This document shows positions 4,859-5,688 of a stretch of DNA of 5,688 nucleotides, one piece after another. Every line of letters starts with the position of its first letter. Positions within the stretch are counted from its first letter, which is position 1. The notes under the pieces were generated by a model. That model made no database searches. It saw only the letters and a program-made list of their open reading frames with translations, and had not been told where the DNA came from. Location: assembly GCA_900314165.1 (NCBI GenBank), contig OMUE01000099.1, positions 1-5,688 of the forward strand, read 5' to 3'. Made by a program: the position numbers and the translations under genes. The DNA is from an uncultured Acidaminococcus sp. (GTDB taxonomy: Bacteria; Bacillota_C; Negativicutes; Acidaminococcales; Acidaminococcaceae).

Positions 4859-5629
4859 TTAGCTCCTCTCTTTCTCTTGCTCCAGAAGCTCCTCTATAAA
4901 AGCTCTGTAGTCTTCTGTTACTTTTGCTTTGGGTGCATAGTCAAAAAGGCTTTGCTGGCTTATCTGTGCTTCCTTTACGGCTATAGCTTCCCTTATTGTG
5001 GTCTTAAATAGCTTTGTCCCCAGCTTGTCCGCTAATTGTTCCGCAAGCTCGGCTACTTCCCTACTCAAAACAGAGCGGGAGTTATAGCGGGTTAAGAGTA
5101 TTCCCGCTATTTTCAAATTAGGGTTACAATACTTCTTTACAGGCTTCATAGTGTCCGCAAGCTGTTCTATCCCCTGTAAGCTGTATATGTCCGCTTGAGC
5201 TGGGATAATAACGCTATGGCAAGCTGTAAGAGCGTTTACTGTGAGTATTCCCAGAGCTGGGGGAGTGTCGATAATAACATACCGATATTGTCCCGCTATG
5301 CTCTCCAGAGCTTCCTTTAGCCTGTACTCTTTGCCTGTGTCATTTATAAAAGCGTCCGCTCCAGCAAGAGCTTTATTTGCGGCTATTATGTCCCCGCTCT
5401 TGGTCTTCTGTATAGCGTCCTCTACTTTTACTTCCCCTGTAAGCACTCCTAAAGCTGTAGCCCCGTCTGTCTTAGCTCCAGCCGTATAAGTCATGTTTCC
5501 TTGAGCGTCTAAGTCAATAGAGAGTACAGAAAAGCCTTTAAGCGAAAGCCCCGCTATAAGAGCTTCCGCTGTTGTACTTTTCCCTACTCCCCCTTTTTGG
5601 TTGATGATAGCTATTATTCTGGTTTCCAT
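4859..5629 (-). CDS. parA: ParA/Soj-type partition ATPase
   Basis: A 256-residue P-loop ATPase that segregates plasmid copies by ATP-driven binding to nucleoid DNA. The deviant Walker A box KGGVGKSTT is at residues 12-20 with the signature lysine (K12), the A' box DLDAQGN at 39-45 and Walker B YVIIDTPP at 117-124; the segment IIPAQADIYSLQGIEQL follows as in the family. There is no N-terminal HTH, so it is of the short (type Ib/Soj) class, whose partner is a small DNA-binding protein, here the RHH gene 4 bp downstream. The ATG at 5629 is chosen because the P-loop then starts at residue 12, as usual, and AGAGAGGGCGG lies just upstream, although the frame stays open to the window edge. Confidence 0.95.
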   Translation of the reverse strand: METRIIAIINQKGGVGKSTTAEALIAGLSLKGFSVLSIDLDAQGNMTYTAGAKTDGATALGVLTGEVKVEDAIQKTKSGDIIAANKALAGADAFINDTGKEYRLKEALESIAGQYRYVIIDTPPALGILTVNALTACHSVIIPAQADIYSLQGIEQLADTMKPVKKYCNPNLKIAGILLTRYNSRSVLSREVAELAEQLADKLGTKLFKTTIREAIAVKEAQISQQSLFDYAPKAKVTEDYRAFIEELLEQEKERS

Positions 5630-5688
5630 AGTCCCGCCCTCTCTATAAGTTCCTGTGCTTCGTCCGCTTGCCGCTGTAGCTCCCTCTG
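5614..5688 (-). CDS. Possible C-terminal end of an upstream gene (partial)
   Basis: From the right edge, one minus-strand frame is open for 24 codons to TAA at 5616-5614. It reads QRELQRQADEAQELIERAG and then LWKPE, a Glu/Gln/Arg-rich helix that looks like the coiled-coil tail of a real protein. It would overlap the parA start by 16 bp, which is common in coupled operons. A second frame (that of parA) is also open, so coding status cannot be proved from so short a piece. No start is visible inside the window. Confidence 0.35.
   Translation of the reverse strand, partial: QRELQRQADEAQELIERAGLWKPE

Noticed and set aside
4754..5489. Plus-strand frames opposite the RHH gene and parA (4754-5011, 5241-5489)
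   Set aside because: They are reverse readings of confidently identified genes. The apparent hydrophobic stretches come from complementing Glu/Lys-rich codons.

Overview
The window looks like the backbone of a small plasmid, or of a plasmid-like or phage-plasmid element, from a low-to-moderate-GC Firmicute. A gut-type Clostridia host is my best guess. The reasons are frequent ATA (Ile) and AGG/AGA (Arg) codons, strong purine-rich Shine-Dalgarno sites, a TTG start, and protein families (Soj-like ParA, a small ribbon-helix-helix partner, an excisionase-like HTH protein, a winged-helix initiator) that I associate with mobile elements of such bacteria. Every gene I accept lies on the minus strand, so the genes are read from high to low coordinates.

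Layout in transcription order: a possible C-terminal tail of an unseen gene (5688-5614); parA (5629-4859); a ribbon-helix-helix protein likely to be its partition partner (4854-4570); a 66-residue excisionase-like HTH protein (4563-4363); a previously easy-to-miss 41-residue protein with a strong ribosome site (4320-4195); a 150-bp control region with inverted repeats, repeated TTGTGTA boxes and a possible promoter (4190-4044); then a tightly coupled cluster of a 182-residue HTH/coiled-coil protein with a TTG start, a 602-residue protein of unknown function, and a 379-residue tandem winged-helix replication initiator ending at 544.

The last 543 bases on the left contain no convincing gene. 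A terminator-like hairpin (475-506) sits between two exact 28-bp direct repeats just after the rep stop. Beyond it lie five identical 18-bp iterons (four in tandem at a 21-bp period, one separate), a GCGGGTTT tandem repeat, three AT-rich 11-bp tandem repeats and a GC-rich hairpin. Together these look like an iteron-controlled theta origin, placed downstream rather than upstream of its initiator gene.

As inference, the right half (parA plus RHH) would handle segregation, the left half (rep plus iterons) replication and copy number, and the central 182/602 pair is the unexplained part: cotranscribed with rep, apparently conserved as a coupled unit, and without a recognisable enzymatic motif. 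The sequence also shows an unusual word profile: by manual scan GATC, GGCC, CCGG and CTAG never occur, whereas AGCT is very common.
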